A DNA stretch of 64,000 nucleotides from Mycolicibacterium sp. P9-22 (GCF_008329585.1 NZ_NPKP01000010.1:62001-126000), one strand, 5' to 3'. Shown: positions 34,845 through 44,029, numbered from the stretch's first letter. Translations and numbers: made by a program. Notes: a model not told the origin generated them from the letters alone.

Positions 34845-35828
34845 CTAGCTCGCGCGCACCACGATGGGTGCGGGGACCCCGGTTGTGCGCCGCCAGAGCC
34901 GGGTCACGTTGCCGATCCGGGTCAGCAGCGAACCGCCCTCATCGGTGCGCGATTCCAGCGCCGCCTCGATCGGCACGTCGGTCACGAAGTCGCCCAGCGC
35001 ATTACACAGTGCGGGCAACAACTGCTGCGCGGCGAGGCGGTAGCCCGCACCCGACGGATGGAACATGTCCGGCGAAAACAACACCTCGGGGGCCTTGTAG
35101 AACTCCGGTGCCAACAGATCCGAGAACGGCACCGGCACCCCGCCGGCCGCCCGCACCTCGGCCGCCTGGGCGCGGGCCAGCCGCAGCCCCTGGCTGCGCG
35201 TCACCCAGCGCAGCGGCTGCGGGATCGCCTTGATGACGCCGAAGTCGGGGCAGGTCCCCACCACCACCACGGCACCGGCCGCTCGCAGGCGCCGCACGGC
35301 ACGGCCGACGCGACGCGCCGAGGGCCAGGTGCCATTGGGCTTGGTGATGTCATTGGCCCCGATCATGATCACCGCGGCATCCGGTGGCGGACCGGCGACG
35401 AACATCGCGTCGATCTGCCCGGACAGTCCTTTGGACGTCGCACCCACGATGGCCTTGGTGCTCAGCCGGATGCGCTGACCGGATTCCTCGGCGAGACCGC
35501 GGGCCAGCAGCACCCCGGGGACCTCGTCGGCGCACGAACTGCCGTATCCGGTGGCCGTCGAGTCGCCGAAGATCATCAGGTGCAGGTCGAAGGGGATATC
35601 GCGGCTCCAGCGCTGCACCGGCCCGCCCCCGGCGACGTAGACGCCGTCGGCGCGGGGTGGGACCTCCCATGACTTGGGTATGACCTGGCGGGCCTGGTCG
35701 GCCTGCCCACTCAGCAGGTTGCGGGCCCCGACATAGGCCGAACCCGTCGAGGCCAGGGCAGCGGCTGCCAGGGCGATGGTCGAAGCGCGACTGCCCACAC
35801 AAACGATTTTAAGAGCCGAATTCCGCAT
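34845..35828 (-). CDS. SGNH/GDSL esterase (Rv1075c-like)
   Basis: A 327-residue exported or membrane-anchored hydrolase. An N-terminal hydrophobic segment (about 12-35) precedes the SGNH core: block I IFGDSTATGYGSS with the nucleophile Ser, block III VIMIGANDITK, and block V DMFHPSGAGY with the catalytic Asp and His. The M. tuberculosis ortholog is a characterised GDSL esterase. The gene lies upstream of fadA3 on the same strand, but the KstR-type site between them argues for separate control. Confidence 0.87.
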   Translation of the reverse strand: MRNSALKIVCVGSRASTIALAAAALASTGSAYVGARNLLSGQADQARQVIPKSWEVPPRADGVYVAGGGPVQRWSRDIPFDLHLMIFGDSTATGYGSSCADEVPGVLLARGLAEESGQRIRLSTKAIVGATSKGLSGQIDAMFVAGPPPDAAVIMIGANDITKPNGTWPSARRVGRAVRRLRAAGAVVVVGTCPDFGVIKAIPQPLRWVTRSQGLRLARAQAAEVRAAGGVPVPFSDLLAPEFYKAPEVLFSPDMFHPSGAGYRLAAQQLLPALCNALGDFVTDVPIEAALESRTDEGGSLLTRIGNVTRLWRRTTGVPAPIVVRAS

Positions 35829-35992
35829 TGTCAGTGTGCGCGGCGGTTGGCGTGGTCACGGTGGGGTATCAAGTGCGGAACCAAACGGGTTCTTTGATTG
35901 TTGAACCTATTGACGCGAGGGCAAGCTAAGTTACCCCGGTTGGCTAAGTAAATATCAGCAACGGGTACTACAACGGCGTAGGAGTGGTGGCG

Positions 35993-37039
35993 ATGACGGC
36001 ACCAAGTAAGGTCTCAGGCTCACCGCATGCGGCGATAAGCCCAGCTAGAGCGCGGCAATCCCGTCGATTCCCGGTGGGGGACTGGCGCCCCACCGAGGTC
36101 GTCGAGGACGGTGCCGGTATCGCCGGCCGGATCGCCGGGCTAGTTGCCATGATGACCATCCGGCCGACGCTGGCAATCGGTAGCCACGTCCCCAAACTGC
36201 CCTGGCCGTTCGGCCTGCTGGATTTCGCCGCGCGCGTGCTGCGCCCGGCGCCGGGAACGGTGCGGGCCACCATCTCGCTGCCGAACTGCACCGCCCAGTT
36301 GGTGCGCGCGGCCGGGGTGTTACCCGCCGACGGCAAGCGCAGCGTGATCCTCTATCTGCACGGCGGCGCCTTCCTGACTTGTGGCGTGAACACGCATGGC
36401 CGGTTGACGACCGAACTGTCGCGGTTCGCCGACAGCCCGGTGTTCGTCGTGAACTACCGGATGATCCCGAAGCATTCGATCGGGGTGGCGCTCGATGACT
36501 GTTACGACGCCTACAGGTGGCTGCGGCTGACCGGCTACGCACCCGAGCACATCGTGCTCGCCGGCGATTCTGCCGGTGGCTATCTGGCGCTGGCGCTGGC
36601 GCAGCGCCTGCAGGCCGAGGGGCTCGACAGCGAGACGCCCGCCGCCGTCGTCACCATGTCCCCGCTGTTCGAGATCGACAACAAGAACCGCGCCCAGCAC
36701 CCGAACGCCCGCACCGACGCGATGTTCCCGCCCAAGGCATTCGAGGCTCTCGTGGACATGGTCGACGCCGCGGCCGAGCGCCGTGGCGAGGAAGTCTACG
36801 AGCCGCTGGACCACATCGAGCCGGGGCTGCCGCGCACGCTGATCCACGTGTCCGGGTCAGAGGTTCTGCTCAACGATGCGCGCAAGGCCGCCCGCATGCT
36901 GGCCGAGGCCGGTGTCCCGGTCGAGCTCCGCATCTGGCCTGGTCAGATGCACGTCTTCCAGTTGTGTTCGCCCATCGTCGGCGAGGCGACCCGCTCGCTG
37001 CGCCAGATCGGTGACTACATTCGAGAGGCCACGTGGTGA
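35993..37039 (+). CDS. lipU: alpha/beta-hydrolase LipU (hormone-sensitive lipase family)
   Basis: A 348-residue esterase of the HSL family: the oxyanion motif LYLHGGAFLTCG, the nucleophile elbow VLAGDSAGGYLALAL, and the catalytic His region WPGQMHVFQL. The ATG at 35993 has GTAGGAG about 8 nt upstream and is preferred to the GTG at 35984. The protein is longer at the N terminus than the 297 residues I recall for M. tuberculosis LipU, with about 50 extra residues. It precedes cbs by 29 nt. Confidence 0.86.
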   Translation: MTAPSKVSGSPHAAISPARARQSRRFPVGDWRPTEVVEDGAGIAGRIAGLVAMMTIRPTLAIGSHVPKLPWPFGLLDFAARVLRPAPGTVRATISLPNCTAQLVRAAGVLPADGKRSVILYLHGGAFLTCGVNTHGRLTTELSRFADSPVFVVNYRMIPKHSIGVALDDCYDAYRWLRLTGYAPEHIVLAGDSAGGYLALALAQRLQAEGLDSETPAAVVTMSPLFEIDNKNRAQHPNARTDAMFPPKAFEALVDMVDAAAERRGEEVYEPLDHIEPGLPRTLIHVSGSEVLLNDARKAARMLAEAGVPVELRIWPGQMHVFQLCSPIVGEATRSLRQIGDYIREATW

Positions 37040-37068
37040 GTTGAGCGGCGGCCTGAGACGATGGTGGC

Positions 37069-38463
37069 ATGCGTATCGCCAGGCACATCAGTGAGCTCAT
37101 CGGCAATACCCCGCTGGTCCAGCTGAACTCGGTGGTCGCACCGGGATCGGGCCTGGTCGCAGCGAAGATCGAGTACCTCAACCCGGGCGGTAGCTCCAAG
37201 GACCGTATCGCGATCAAGATGATCGACGCCGCCGAGGCATCCGGCGAGCTCAAGGCCGGCGGCACCATCGTCGAACCCACCTCCGGGAACACCGGTGTCG
37301 GGCTGGCCCTGGTTGCCCAGCAGCGTGGTTATCGGTGTGTGTTCGTCTGCCCGGACAAGGTCAGCGAGGACAAGCGGAACGTGCTGCGCGCCTATGGTGC
37401 CGAGGTGGTGGTCTGCCCCACCGCCGTCGCCCCGGACGACCCGGCGAGCTACTACAGCGTGTCCAACCGTCTGGTCGAGGAGATCGACGGGGCCTGGAAG
37501 CCCGACCAGTACTCCAACCCGATGGGTCCGGAGAGCCACTACGAGACCACCGGGCCGGAGATCTGGGCCGACACCGATGGCAAGATCACGCACTTCGTCG
37601 CGGGCGTGGGCACCGGCGGGACGATCACCGGCACCGGCCGCTACCTCAAAGAGGTGTCCGACGGCCGTGTGCAGGTCATCGGCGCCGATCCGGAGGGCTC
37701 GGTGTACTCGGGCGGTACCGGCCGCCCGTACCTCGTCGAGGGTGTCGGCGAGGATTTCTGGCCCAGCGCATACGACCCCGCCGTCCCGGACCGGATCATC
37801 GCGGTTTCCGACGCGGATTCCTTCGAGATGACCCGGCGACTGGCCCGCGAAGAGGCCCTGCTGGTCGGCGGATCGTGCGGGATGGCAGCGGTGGCCGCGT
37901 TGAAGGTGGCCGAGGAAGCCGGGCCCGACGCGGTGGTGGTCGTGCTGCTCCCCGACGGTGGGCGCGGTTATCTGTCAAAGGTGTTCAATGACGCCTGGAT
38001 GTCGTCCTACGGCTTCCTGCGCAGCAGGCTGGACGGCTCGGTCGAGGACGTCACCGTCGGAGAGGTGTTGCGCCGCAAGTCCGGTGCACTGCCGGACCTC
38101 GTGCACACCCATCCCTCCGAAACGGTGCGCGACGCCATCAGCATCCTGCGCGAGTACGGGGTGTCCCAGATGCCCGTGGTCGGCGCCGAGCCGCCGGTGA
38201 TGGCCGGCGAGGTCGCTGGCAGTGTGTCCGAAAGGGAACTGCTTTCAGCGGTTTTCGAAGGACGAGCAAAGTTGGCCGATGCGGTGGCGCTGCACATGAG
38301 CGACCCGTTGCCGCTCATCGGTTCCGGCGAGTTGCTCGGTACCGCGGCAAAAGAACTGCGGGACTGCGACGCCGTCATGGTGGTCGAGGACGGTAAGCCG
38401 ATCGGCGTGCTGACCCGGCACGATTTGTTGGGATCGCTGTCCGAGGGCGCTCCGCACCGCTGA
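37069..38463 (+). CDS. cbs: cystathionine beta-synthase
   Basis: A 464-residue PLP enzyme joining serine and homocysteine to cystathionine (transsulfuration). The catalytic domain has the PLP Lys in NPGGSSKDR (about residue 44), the phosphate-binding VGTGGTITGTGRY and the SGNTG loop (PTSGNTGVGLAL). Two CBS domains occupy about 340-460 (LVHTHPSETVRDAISILREY and VMVVEDGKPIGVLTRHDLL). No haem-binding extension is present. It works with metB, 3 kb downstream. Confidence 0.95.
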   Translation: MRIARHISELIGNTPLVQLNSVVAPGSGLVAAKIEYLNPGGSSKDRIAIKMIDAAEASGELKAGGTIVEPTSGNTGVGLALVAQQRGYRCVFVCPDKVSEDKRNVLRAYGAEVVVCPTAVAPDDPASYYSVSNRLVEEIDGAWKPDQYSNPMGPESHYETTGPEIWADTDGKITHFVAGVGTGGTITGTGRYLKEVSDGRVQVIGADPEGSVYSGGTGRPYLVEGVGEDFWPSAYDPAVPDRIIAVSDADSFEMTRRLAREEALLVGGSCGMAAVAALKVAEEAGPDAVVVVLLPDGGRGYLSKVFNDAWMSSYGFLRSRLDGSVEDVTVGEVLRRKSGALPDLVHTHPSETVRDAISILREYGVSQMPVVGAEPPVMAGEVAGSVSERELLSAVFEGRAKLADAVALHMSDPLPLIGSGELLGTAAKELRDCDAVMVVEDGKPIGVLTRHDLLGSLSEGAPHR

Positions 38464-38512
38464 CACCGGCGAAACGCATTGGTTGCGTTGGCAAACACGG
38501 ATTCCGCCGGTG
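38464..38512 (+). terminator. nested inverted repeats after cbs
   Basis: Outer arms CACCGGCG (38464-38471) and CGCCGGTG (38505-38512) enclose an inner stem AACGCA / TGCGTT (38473-38478 and 38484-38489). They lie right after the cbs stop. There is no T tract, so this is a candidate mycobacterial terminator without U-run, or another RNA structure. Confidence 0.45.
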
Positions 38513-38618
38513 CCATATCCGGCTGATGAAGTTGGCGTTAGCGACGCCACACTGAGCATGTTCTCAGGTAGGGTTACTCGCCGCAGAGCCAGCTAATTTC
38601 CTCACCTGGAAGGCGCCA

Positions 38619-39236
38619 ATGACCGAGCAACCGCCACCACCTCCCGGGAATTACCCTCCGCCGCCTCCGCCGCCCGGCGGTTACCCGCCGCCACCGCAGG
38701 GTGGATTCCCTCCTCCGCCTCCCGGCGGCGGATACGGGGGTCCGCCGCCCGGTGGGGGACTGCCCAAAGAGGCCTACACACCGTGGTTGACTCGCGTCCT
38801 GGCGTGGATCATCGACATCATCCCGGTCGCGATTCTGGAGGGCATCGGTTACGGCCTCCTGCTCGGAACCCGGGAAACGGTGTGCATCACCGACAGTTCG
38901 GAATACGACCTCGGCGAGTTCTGCGCCAGCGGTGCCTCGACACTGGGCCAGGTGTCGTTCGCGATCACCTGGATTCTGGCGCTCGCCTACATCATCTGGA
39001 ATTACGGTTACCGGCAGGGAACGACAGGGTCGAGTATCGGCAAGGGCATCTTGAAGTTCAAGGTGGTCAGCGAAAGCACCGGACAGCCAATCGGATTCGG
39101 TATGTCCATCGTGCGGCAGCTGGCGCACGTGGTGGACGCCGTCATCTGCTACATCGGCTTCCTTTTCCCGCTGTGGGACGCCAAGCGCCAGACGATCGCG
39201 GACAAGATCATCAAGACGGTGTGTCTGCCGCTCTGA
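38619..39236 (+). CDS. pra: proline-rich antigen Pra homologue, RDD membrane protein
   Basis: A 205-residue membrane protein. Residues 1-45 are a Pro/Gly/Tyr-rich low-complexity region (repeats of PPPPGGYPPPP type). An RDD domain with three TM segments follows (TRVLAWIIDIIPVAIL with the Arg-Asp pair, GQVSFAITWILALAYIIW, VVDAVICYIGFLFPLW). Position after cbs matches Rv1078. RDD proteins are thought to act in ion or solute transport; the role here is unknown. Confidence 0.87.
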   Translation: MTEQPPPPPGNYPPPPPPPGGYPPPPQGGFPPPPPGGGYGGPPPGGGLPKEAYTPWLTRVLAWIIDIIPVAILEGIGYGLLLGTRETVCITDSSEYDLGEFCASGASTLGQVSFAITWILALAYIIWNYGYRQGTTGSSIGKGILKFKVVSESTGQPIGFGMSIVRQLAHVVDAVICYIGFLFPLWDAKRQTIADKIIKTVCLPL

Positions 39237-39270
39237 CCTCGGCCGCAATAGAGCAGGATTACCGGAAGCG

Positions 39271-39309
39271 CCGGCCCGCGGGTTGACCGCTGCGGGCCGG
39301 TGTTTCATT
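39271..39309 (+). terminator. hairpin terminator after pra
   Basis: A 9-bp GC-only stem, CCGGCCCGC (39271-39279) and GCGGGCCGG (39292-39300), with a 12-nt loop, followed by TGTTTCATT. It is 34 nt after the pra stop. Confidence 0.65.
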
Positions 39310-39336
39310 GTGAGCACAACCCGAAGAGAAGGTGAC

Positions 39337-40335
39337 ATGACACAACCACCACCGCCGCCGGGCGGGTTTCCGCCACCCCCGGAGCACAACCCGCCGCCGG
39401 GCGGATATCAGCCTCCGACAAGCAATTACCCGCCCCCGCCGGGGAACTACCCACCGCCGCAAGGCGGTTACCCACCACCCGCCGGGAGCTATCCGCCTCC
39501 GCCGGGCGGTTACCCGCCGCCTCCCGGGAGCTATCCGCCTCCGCCGGGCGGTTACCCGCCGCCCCCGGGCAACTACCCGCCCCCGCAGGGCAATTACCCG
39601 CCACCCGGTTACCCCGTGCCGGGGGCACCCGGATTCGGTGCACCGGCCTACAGCGTCGGCGAAGCGGTCTCCTGGGCGTGGAACAAGTTCAGCAAGAACG
39701 CCGCGGCCATCCTGGTCCCCACGCTGGTGTTCGGTGTGGTCTATGCCGTTCTGCAGGGGGCGATTCAGGCGATCTCCACCGCTTTCAGCACGGTCGACAG
39801 CTCGTCCTACGGCGACGGGTACTCGGCGAGCGTCTCGCTGGGTCTCGGCGGCATCGTCGTTTCCGTCATCGGCGGCATCGTGATGGTCATCGTGACGGCC
39901 GTGGTCCAATCCGCCTATATCGGAGGCATGCTCGACATCGCCAACGGGCAACCGGTGGAGATCGGGTCGTTCTTCAAGCCGCGGAACGTCGTCAACGTCA
40001 TCATCGCCTCGATCCTGTCCAGCCTCATCGTGTTCGTCGGTGTGCTGCTGTGCGTCGTGCCCGGCGTCATCGCCACGATCCTGCTGCTGTTCACCACGGC
40101 CGTCGTCGTCGATCGCAATGTGTCAGGTATCGACGGGCTGACCACCAGTTTCAACATCGCCAAGGCGAACTTCGGCCCGGTCGCACTCACCTGGTTGACC
40201 ACCATCGGCATCGGCATCCTGGGTCTGCTGGCGTGCCTGGTCGGCCTGATCGTCGCGTACCCGGTGATCGCACTGGTCACGGTGTACGCCTACCGCAAGC
40301 TCAGTGGAGGGTTCGTCGCGCCGCCGACACCGTGA
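39337..40335 (+). CDS. proline-rich multi-pass membrane protein, paralogue 1
   Basis: A 332-residue protein. Residues 1-100 are made of PPPPGGYPPPP/PPPGNYPPPQ-type repeats. Then follows a membrane domain of about five to six TM helices, which begins with VGEAVSWAWNKFSKNAAAIL and includes QSAYIGGMLDIANGQPVE and FFKPRNVVNVIIASI. It resembles the DUF975/GPDPase-membrane-type fold; no catalytic motif is seen. The next gene is a tandem paralogue of identical length. AGAAGG precedes the ATG at 39337. Function unknown. Confidence 0.82.
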   Translation: MTQPPPPPGGFPPPPEHNPPPGGYQPPTSNYPPPPGNYPPPQGGYPPPAGSYPPPPGGYPPPPGSYPPPPGGYPPPPGNYPPPQGNYPPPGYPVPGAPGFGAPAYSVGEAVSWAWNKFSKNAAAILVPTLVFGVVYAVLQGAIQAISTAFSTVDSSSYGDGYSASVSLGLGGIVVSVIGGIVMVIVTAVVQSAYIGGMLDIANGQPVEIGSFFKPRNVVNVIIASILSSLIVFVGVLLCVVPGVIATILLLFTTAVVVDRNVSGIDGLTTSFNIAKANFGPVALTWLTTIGIGILGLLACLVGLIVAYPVIALVTVYAYRKLSGGFVAPPTP

Positions 40336-40453
40336 TGATCATGAACGCCGCATGCGGGCTGGAGTGTCATAGGCTCACCCCAGGCATCGGTCCGCGCAGT
40401 TCGCGTGCGGACCGGAGTTCCACTGTCAGCTACCAATCTCACGAGAAGGTGAC

Positions 40454-41452
40454 ATGACTCAACCACCGCCCCCGCCCGGCGAATTCCCGCCGCCTCCCGA
40501 AAATGTTCCGCCCCCGGGCGGATATCCGCCGCCGGGCAACTATCCGCCACCGCAAGGGGATTACCCGCCGCCGCCACAAGGCAACTACCCGCCGCCTCCG
40601 CAGGGTGGGTACCCGCCTCCGCCGCCGCAAGGCAACTATCCGCCGCCTCCGCAGGGTGGGTACCCGCCGCCACCACCACAGGGCGGCTACCCGCCGCCCG
40701 GTGGCTATCCGCCGGCCGGATATCCGGGCGGGCCCGGCGCCGGCCCGGACTACGCCGTCGGTGACGCGTTCTCCTGGGCGTGGAACAAGTTCAGCAAGAA
40801 CGCGGCTGCGCTGATCGTCCCGACGCTGGTCTACGCGCTCATCGTGGGCATCGTGGCGAGCATCGTCTACGGCCTGGCGTTCGCGCTGGCGCCCAGCGGA
40901 GTGACCACCTACGACTCCTACGATTCGGGCTTCAGCTATGAGTACAGCGCCGGATTCGGGGCGGCCAGCTTCATCGTGCTCGCCCTCGGCGCTCTGATCC
41001 TGCTGGTGCTGGTGGCGGCCATCTCGTCGGCCTACATCGGCGGCATCCTGGACATCGCCAACGGCGTTCCGGTGACGGCGGGCTCGTTCTTCAAGCCGCG
41101 GCACATCGGTCCCGTCATCATCGCCACGGTGCTCGTCGGTATCGCGACCGCGATCGGCAACGCCCTGTGCTACCTGCCGGGCCTGATCGTGTCGATCTTC
41201 GCGTTCTTCACCACCGTCGCGCTGCTGGACCGCAACCTCTCGGCCATCGACGCGATCAAGGCGAGCATCGACATCACCAAGAACAACTTCGTCCAGGTGC
41301 TGATCACCTGGCTGCTGTTCGCGGTGATCATCTTCGTCGGATCTCTGCTGTGCGGTATCGGCATCATCGTGGCCGCCCCGGTCGCGATCCTGTTCGAGGT
41401 CTACGCCTTCCGGCGCCTGACCGGCGGGCAGGTGGCACCGCTGACGCCGTAA
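40454..41452 (+). CDS. proline-rich multi-pass membrane protein, paralogue 2
   Basis: A 332-residue tandem paralogue of the preceding gene. It has the same proline-rich N terminus (PPPPQGNYPPPPQGGYPPPP type), the same entry to the membrane domain (VGDAFSWAWNKFSKNAAALI) and corresponding helices (SSAYIGGILDIANGVPV, FFKPRHIGPVIIATVL). The leader sequence GAGAAGGTGACATGAC is shared with paralogue 1, so the duplication included the translation start. It is followed by an intrinsic terminator. Function unknown. Confidence 0.82.
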   Translation: MTQPPPPPGEFPPPPENVPPPGGYPPPGNYPPPQGDYPPPPQGNYPPPPQGGYPPPPPQGNYPPPPQGGYPPPPPQGGYPPPGGYPPAGYPGGPGAGPDYAVGDAFSWAWNKFSKNAAALIVPTLVYALIVGIVASIVYGLAFALAPSGVTTYDSYDSGFSYEYSAGFGAASFIVLALGALILLVLVAAISSAYIGGILDIANGVPVTAGSFFKPRHIGPVIIATVLVGIATAIGNALCYLPGLIVSIFAFFTTVALLDRNLSAIDAIKASIDITKNNFVQVLITWLLFAVIIFVGSLLCGIGIIVAAPVAILFEVYAFRRLTGGQVAPLTP

Positions 41453-41470
41453 CGGCGGTAGTGCACGAAG

Positions 41471-41502
41471 CGGGGTGGGCCGATGGCGGTCCACCCCGTT
41501 TT
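41471..41502 (+). terminator. Rho-independent terminator after the proline-rich paralogues
   Basis: Stem CGGGGTGG (41471-41478) and CCACCCCG (41491-41498), 12-nt loop, then TTTT. It lies 19 nt after the stop of paralogue 2 and ahead of metB. Confidence 0.75.
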
Positions 41503-41533
41503 GTCTTCCACCCATCCCACTACCCTGATTCGC

Positions 41534-42706
41534 ATGGGTGAACAGCGCAGCGCACACGACGCACACCGGTGGCAGGGTCTGGCGACCCGGGCGATCCACG
41601 CCGGGTTCCGGCCCGACCCGGCCACCGGCGCCGTCAACGCCCCGATCTACGCCAGTTCCACCTTCGCCCAGGACGGGGTGGGCGGTCTGCGCGGCGGCTA
41701 CGAGTACGCCCGCACGGGTAACCCCACCCGCGCGGCGCTGGAGGCCTCGCTGGCCGCCGTGGAAGAGGCGGACTACGGCCGTGCCTTCGCGTCGGGCATG
41801 GCGGCCACCGACTGCGCGCTGCGTGCCGTGCTGCGCCCCGGCGACCACGTCGTCATCCCCGATGACGCCTACGGCGGTACCTTCCGGCTGATCGACAAGG
41901 TGTTCACCCAGTGGGGGATTCGGTACACCCCGGTGGCGCTGACCGATCTGGATGCCGTCGCGGCCGCGATCACCGATCAGACGAAGCTGGTCTGGGTCGA
42001 AACACCCACCAACCCGCTGCTGTCGATCGCCGATATCGCCGGGATCGCCGAGATCTCCCGACGGTCCGGTGCGAAGCTCTTGGTGGACAACACCTTTGCC
42101 TCGCCGGCGCTGCAGCAACCGCTGACCCTCGGCGCCGATATCGTGTTGCACTCCACCACCAAGTACATCGGCGGGCATTCCGACGTCGTCGGGGGCGCCC
42201 TGCTGACCAGCGATGAGGAACTCGACACCGCGTTCGCGTTCCTGCAGAACGGCGCGGGCGCCGTACCCGGGCCGTTCGACGCCTACCTGACCATGCGGGG
42301 CCTCAAGACCCTGGTGTTGCGCATGCAGCGGCACAGCGAGAACGCTGCGTTGGTGGCCGAATTCCTGGCCGAGCATCCGGCAATCGAATCGGTGCTCTAT
42401 CCCGGTCTGCCCAGCCACCCCAACCACGAGGTGGCAGCCCGGCAGATGTCCGGTTTCGGCGGCATGGTGTCGGTGCGACTGCGCGGCGGGCGCGCCGCCG
42501 CCCAGGATTTCTGCGCCCGAACCGAGATTTTCATTCTCGCTGAATCTCTGGGCGGGGTGGAATCCCTGATCGAGCATCCCGGTGCGATGACGCACGCCTC
42601 CACTGCCGGATCGCAGCTCGAGGTGCCCGAGGATCTGGTCCGGCTCTCGGTGGGCATCGAGGAAGCGGCCGACCTGCTCGGTGATCTGGAGCAGGCGCTG
42701 CGCTAA
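41534..42706 (+). CDS. metB: cystathionine gamma-synthase
   Basis: A 390-residue PLP enzyme of the Cys/Met metabolism family. The PLP Lys is in LHSTTKYIGGHSDVVGG (about residue 205), and YEYARTGNPTRAALE and FASGMAATDCAL are family landmarks. It forms cystathionine from an activated homoserine and cysteine; gamma-lyase activity is possible in this family. The ATG at 41534 (MGEQRSAHD) gives the length of M. tuberculosis MetB (388). It ends in a 4-nt convergent overlap with the GPP34 gene. Confidence 0.92.
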   Translation: MGEQRSAHDAHRWQGLATRAIHAGFRPDPATGAVNAPIYASSTFAQDGVGGLRGGYEYARTGNPTRAALEASLAAVEEADYGRAFASGMAATDCALRAVLRPGDHVVIPDDAYGGTFRLIDKVFTQWGIRYTPVALTDLDAVAAAITDQTKLVWVETPTNPLLSIADIAGIAEISRRSGAKLLVDNTFASPALQQPLTLGADIVLHSTTKYIGGHSDVVGGALLTSDEELDTAFAFLQNGAGAVPGPFDAYLTMRGLKTLVLRMQRHSENAALVAEFLAEHPAIESVLYPGLPSHPNHEVAARQMSGFGGMVSVRLRGGRAAAQDFCARTEIFILAESLGGVESLIEHPGAMTHASTAGSQLEVPEDLVRLSVGIEEAADLLGDLEQALR

Positions 42707-43368
42707 GAGCCCAGCGCGGGCCGCAGCGCGGACACCGTGACGGCCAGATTGACCTCCGGCAGCGCGGTGGGAGATTCGTCCACCCAACTGCCCAGGGCGA
42801 TCTCACCGGCCCGGGCATGCACCCAGCGCCAGCCGCGGTCATTCAGGCTCAGCAGCGCGCCCAGACCGTCGGTGGCATGCAGCAACGAGATGATCGCCGC
42901 GGTCGGCGGCGTCGGTGGGCGCCGGTCGAACAGGGCGGACAGCAGGGCCGCCCGGGCCGGGCCGACGCGGTTGCGGGTCAGCAGCGGGTACGTAGCAGTT
43001 TTCTTGAACCCCTTGGACGGCAACGGGATCCGCCGGATCTGCCCGCTGCGTTCCAGGTGTACGACGAGATCATCCTCGGCGTGCCTGCTCAACTTGGAGA
43101 CGGCCGAGGACGGCCGCAACGGCCGCTGCGAGAGCAGTTGCAGCGCCGGTCCCGTGACGGGATCCAGCGGACCGGACCCGGTCAGCGCGACCAGGCGCCC
43201 CGATCCGACCGGCTCACCGTCGAGGGCCGGCCGGATGCGGCACGCCCACGCCAGGTCCAGCAGGGTGGCCGCACCGAGCAGGCGTTGCCTGCGCTGTCGA
43301 TCCAGCCCGGGCTGTGCCGACGCATTGTCGAGCAGCAGCAGGAACAGGTCCTCGGCGATCTGGGCCAC
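42703..43368 (-). CDS. GPP34 (GOLPH3/Vps74-like) family protein
   Basis: A 221-residue soluble protein of the GPP34 family: IAEDLFLLLLDNASAQPG at the N terminus, LLGAATLLDLAWACRI, and the C-terminal NDRGWRWVHARAGEIALG. Eukaryotic relatives bind phosphoinositides; the role of the abundant actinobacterial members is not known. The start codon is GTG at 43368. The gene is on the same strand as greA, 35 nt downstream of it. Confidence 0.8.
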   Translation of the reverse strand: MAQIAEDLFLLLLDNASAQPGLDRQRRQRLLGAATLLDLAWACRIRPALDGEPVGSGRLVALTGSGPLDPVTGPALQLLSQRPLRPSSAVSKLSRHAEDDLVVHLERSGQIRRIPLPSKGFKKTATYPLLTRNRVGPARAALLSALFDRRPPTPPTAAIISLLHATDGLGALLSLNDRGWRWVHARAGEIALGSWVDESPTALPEVNLAVTVSALRPALGS

Positions 43369-43403
43369 CGGAGAAACCTATCGTCCCGCCGCGGCGGGCG
43401 GCC

Positions 43404-43898
43404 TCAGGAGTGGTACGGCTCCGCGCTGAGCAAGGTCACCGTGACGGTGCTGCCGTTGGGAATCGTGTAGCTGCGGGTGTCGCCGACCTTGGCGTCGAGC
43501 AGCGCCTCGCCCAGTGGTGACTTCGGCGAATACACCTCGAGCTTGCCGTCGCTGACGCCCTCCTGGCGGGTTGCGATCAGGAAGGTCTCGGTGTCGTCCT
43601 TGTCGTCGCCGTACTGGACCTTCACCACCGAACCGGGCAGCGCGACGCCGGACTGCTTGGGGGCCTCGCCGACCTTGGCGTTGTTCAGCAGCTCCTGGAG
43701 CTGACGGATACGTGCCTCTTCTTGGCCCTGCTGCTCACGAGCGGCGTGGTAGCCGCCGTTCTCGCGCAGGTCGCCCTCTTCGCGTCGGTCGTTGATCTCG
43801 GCGGCGATGATGGGGCGATTGGCGATCAGCTGGTCCAGCTCCGCCTTCAAACGGTCGAAAGCCTCTTCGGTCAGCCAGGTGACCTGGGTATCGGTCAT
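43404..43898 (-). CDS. greA: transcription elongation factor GreA
   Basis: A 164-residue protein that rescues backtracked RNA polymerase by stimulating transcript cleavage. The N-terminal coiled coil (LTEEAFDRLKAELDQLIANR to about residue 80) carries the tip acidic residues in NDRREEGDLRENGGYHAARE. The C-terminal globular domain includes SPLGEALLDAKVGD. Normal length and well conserved. ATG start at 43898. Confidence 0.95.
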   Translation of the reverse strand: MTDTQVTWLTEEAFDRLKAELDQLIANRPIIAAEINDRREEGDLRENGGYHAAREQQGQEEARIRQLQELLNNAKVGEAPKQSGVALPGSVVKVQYGDDKDDTETFLIATRQEGVSDGKLEVYSPKSPLGEALLDAKVGDTRSYTIPNGSTVTVTLLSAEPYHS

Positions 43899-44001
43899 GT
43901 CCTCGCGCTCCTGTCGTTGATCTTTTCTCGCGCGCTGTATCGCGTGGGAAGGTCGTGTATCGCCGCGATCGCAGGCGCTGTGGCAGCGCGCTAATGCAGC
44001 A

Positions 44002-44029
44002 ATACACGGTTCCAGCCGGAACCGTGTAT
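44002..44029. promoter_or_regulatory. 28-nt perfect hairpin/palindrome between the DUF4307 gene and greA
   Basis: Arms ATACACGGTTCC (44002-44013) and GGAACCGTGTAT (44018-44029) are perfectly complementary around AGCC. It is 104 nt upstream of the greA start and 74 nt after the DUF4307 stop. TGTATCG occurs at 43936, 43956 and 44025, the last overlapping the right arm. No T run follows on the minus strand. It could be an operator for greA or a U-less terminator of the upstream gene. Confidence 0.5.

Noticed and set aside
39340..40720. Short regular repeats that might suggest a CRISPR array or minisatellite
   Set aside because: The repeats are in frame and encode PPPPGGY-type protein repeats. 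There are no unique spacers of constant length.
40439..42787. A 782-codon open frame on the minus strand
   Set aside because: It is antisense to the second proline-rich gene and metB; the Arg/His-rich low-complexity translation is a shadow of the proline repeats.
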